Of a stretch of 9,834 nucleotides of DNA, positions 8,671-9,834 are shown piece after piece; positions within the stretch are counted from its first letter, which is position 1; every line of letters starts with the position of its first letter. Location of the stretch: the NCBI GenBank assembly GCA_938022295.1, contig CALIDR010000259.1, forward strand, positions 1 through 9,834, written 5' to 3'. The translations under genes were made by a program, and so were the position numbers. Under the pieces are notes generated by a model, which ran no database searches, was not told the DNA's origin, and worked only from the letters and a program-made list of their open reading frames with translations. The stretch is from an uncultured Burkholderiaceae bacterium (GTDB lineage Bacteria > Pseudomonadota > Gammaproteobacteria > Burkholderiales > Burkholderiaceae_C).

Positions 8671-8970
8671 TTAGCGCTGCAGCAAGCGAACGACGACCCA
8701 CGTCAGCGCGAAGGCAACCGTCGCGTAGAGGATGACCAGCAGGGCGAAGGCTAGCGGAGAAGGTGCGACTACCCACTCGCCACGCGTCAGCCCGAGCCGG
8801 CGTAGAAGAGGGTTCCAGACCGTGAGTAGAGCGAAGGCCGGGACGGCCAGCAGCGACAATACACCTTCTAGCCAAGACGGGATGCCACGCTCGAACAGGC
8901 GCAAAGCGCTGACGCTAAGCACCAGATACGCGCTCGTTGCCGCGGCTACTAGCCAAGGCGCCTTGCTCAC
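8671..8970 (-). CDS. Small three-helix membrane protein, function unknown
   Basis: This 99-residue hydrophobic protein has three likely transmembrane helices, at about 5-23, 33-52 and 72-95. Short charged loops (RLFERG, LLRRLGLTRGEW) lie between them and an Arg-containing end follows. I recognise no family. The start is a GTG preceded only by a weak GGGG eight bases upstream; the frame is open to a stop at about 9025 but contains no other ATG or GTG. It faces the PHA-system gene tail to tail across a 117-bp gap (8554-8670) in which I see no clear terminator. Base composition is less GC-extreme than in the genes to the left, which fits an accessory region. It is probably a real gene because the helix pattern is coherent, but a chance frame in GC-rich DNA is not excluded. 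Confidence 0.55.
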   Translation of the reverse strand: MSKAPWLVAAATSAYLVLSVSALRLFERGIPSWLEGVLSLLAVPAFALLTVWNPLLRRLGLTRGEWVVAPSPLAFALLVILYATVAFALTWVVVRLLQR

Positions 8971-8977
8971 AGATTCA

Positions 8978-8998
8978 GCCCCGTGCGGCCGCCGGGGC
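8978..8998 (-). terminator. GC-rich stem-loop downstream of the dockerin gene fragment
   Basis: GCCCCG at 8978-8983 pairs perfectly with CGGGGC at 8993-8998 around a nine-base loop that itself contains the palindrome GCGGCCGC. It lies 35 bases after the dockerin stop on the transcribed strand and immediately upstream of the small membrane gene. No U-run follows, so termination would be inefficient or factor-dependent. It could also affect translation of the next gene. Confidence 0.3.
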
Positions 8999-9032
8999 GA
9001 GGCTGGGCGGCGGTGCCACTTGCGTCACGCCA

Positions 9033-9690
9033 TCAGGGATTAACTTGGCAGGTGCTCACCGTACAGGACAGCCGCTGCAATTCTCGGGCATCGCGCAGAT
9101 CGATGATGCCGTCGCGGTTCAGGTCCCGTCGGTCCCCCGGCGCCAGCGCGCGTTGTCCGCGGAACGTCGTCATCAACGAGTTATCCGCCGCATCGACAGC
9201 CCCGTCGCCGTTCAGGTCGCCTGTGACGCGTGGATAAAACTGCCAGCGCGAGAAGGCTGGTGTCATGCCTAAGAGGTCTAGGCGAGCCGAGTTCCCACCG
9301 CCGAAGACAAGCAGCGAGATGCCCTGGTACGGGCCGTCGCTGGTCAGGAACGCCGGCGTGGCGACGTTGGCCGTGATCGTGTTCGTGCCGATGTTCAGCG
9401 AGCGCGAGGCGTTTATCAGGCCAAGGTCCTCGCCGCCCGCGCCAATGAGCTTGAACGAGATCTGGTAGTTGCCGGAGACGCTCACGCGAACCGGGAACGA
9501 CAGATTCAGCGAGCCAATCATGCCACTCTTGAGTACCGGAGTGACAGTTAACGGGCCCGGCAACTCGATGGGCGGCGAGCAAAGGCTGACCAGCGACACC
9601 GGGAACGAGCCCGCATTACGGCGCCTGAACGCCAGCCCAGCCTCATCGCCGTCAACCGCCACGATGTCAATGGTGTCAACGACATAAGGG
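9033..9690 (-). pseudogene. 3' part of a type I dockerin-containing protein gene, cut by an IS element
   Basis: About 219 codons remain. The C-terminus holds two calcium-binding dockerin repeats, GDLNGDGAVDAADNS (about 9221-9162) and RDLNRDGIIDLRDAREL (about 9131-9080), followed by a cysteine pair (LSCTVSTC) and the stop. Before this is a beta-rich region (SLNLSFPVRVSVSGNYQISFKL, broken by glycines) of the kind seen in secreted proteins. The first possible start is a GTG at 9662, but it has no ribosome site, and sensible protein sequence (PYVVDTIDI) continues upstream to 9690, where the IS end begins. The 5' part, presumably with the signal peptide, should lie beyond the IS. Dockerins bind cohesins in cellulosomes, but stand-alone dockerin-like repeats occur in many bacterial exoproteins, and no cohesin is seen here. 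The protein's function is unknown. Confidence 0.75.
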
Positions 9691-9734
9691 TGGACCGCCC
9701 CGGGAATTGAGGAGGCTCCTTCGTTTGAGAAGAT

Positions 9735-9738
9735 GGAG
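9735..9738 (+). promoter_or_regulatory. Ribosome binding site of the IS orfA
   Basis: GGAG five bases before the ATG at 9744, supporting that start for the transposase OrfA. Confidence 0.5.
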
Positions 9739-9743
9739 CCATC

Positions 9744-9834
9744 ATGAGGAAGTCCCCGAAGTTTTCCCCGGAGGTCGTCGAGCGCGCGGTGCGCATGGTG
9801 TTCGAGGCCAAGGACCAGTACCCGTCGCAGTGGG
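9744..9834 (+). CDS. IS3-family transposase OrfA, N-terminal part (partial)
   Basis: Thirty codons are present before the window ends, beginning MRKSPKFSPEVVERAVRMVF. This is the N-terminal helix-turn-helix domain (HTH_Tnp_1 type) of OrfA proteins in IS3-family elements. OrfA binds the terminal repeats; the active transposase is normally the OrfAB fusion made by programmed -1 frameshifting, with the DDE catalytic domain in OrfB. The ATG at 9744 has a GGAG site upstream and the usual short distance from the IS end. Whether the element is intact cannot be judged from here. Confidence 0.85.
   Translation, partial: MRKSPKFSPEVVERAVRMVFEAKDQYPSQW

Larger units (their letters stand above)
9691..9834 (+). 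mobile_element. IS3-family insertion sequence, left end (partial)
   Basis: The element appears to begin with TGGACCGCCCCGGGAATTGA at 9691, which has the 5'-TG terminus and GC-rich, CCCGGG-containing style of IS3-family terminal inverted repeats. An orfA-type transposase gene starts 53 bases inside. The dockerin reading frame ends exactly where this sequence begins, which independently marks the boundary. The right end and the target duplication are outside the window; the bases AAGGG just left of 9691 should contain the 3-4 bp duplication. Confidence 0.75.

Noticed and set aside
9548..9811. 87-codon minus-strand frame spanning the IS end
   Set aside because: It overlaps orfA and the dockerin frame in another phase and has no recognisable content.

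Overview
The window is very GC-rich with strong G/C bias at third codon positions. Its proteins look betaproteobacterial, most like Burkholderiales of the Rubrivivax/Leptothrix type. This placement rests on the pilB-pilC arrangement, the polyhydroxyalkanoate (PHA) granule-associated protein and general protein style; it is an inference, because no rRNA or other marker gene is present.

Layout. (1) 1-1833, minus strand: the first codons of pilC and a complete pilB, the type IV pilus assembly ATPase. (2) 1961-4280, minus strand: two metallohydrolases in one operon, an M20-family amidohydrolase followed 10 bp later by an M14-like DUF2817 carboxypeptidase-fold protein. (3) 4394-8553, plus strand: an uncharacterised 189-aa protein, a cytoplasmic molybdopterin oxidoreductase, a predicted aminopeptidase lipoprotein and a PHA-system protein. 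The first three are joined by GTGA stop/start overlaps and the fourth follows 13 bp later, so they probably share a transcript. Regions 2 and 3 diverge from a 113-bp gap that must hold both promoters. (4) 8554-9834: the sequence becomes less GC-extreme and looks accessory. It holds a small three-helix membrane protein, the 3' part of a gene for a secreted-type protein ending in a type I dockerin, and the left end of an IS3-family element with the start of its orfA. The dockerin reading frame runs without a credible start right up to the IS end, so the gene appears to have been broken by the insertion.

How the genes work together. pilB and pilC serve type IV pilus extension. The M20/M14 pair probably trims amide- or peptide-linked substrates. 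The oxidoreductase operon joins a redox enzyme of unknown substrate to an unknown small protein and a predicted peptidase; no shared pathway can be read from the sequence. No CRISPR array, tRNA, rRNA, defence cassette or clearly new multigene system is visible. The points most worth a second look are the IS/dockerin junction, the coupled molybdoenzyme operon and the histone-like basic tail on the PHA protein.
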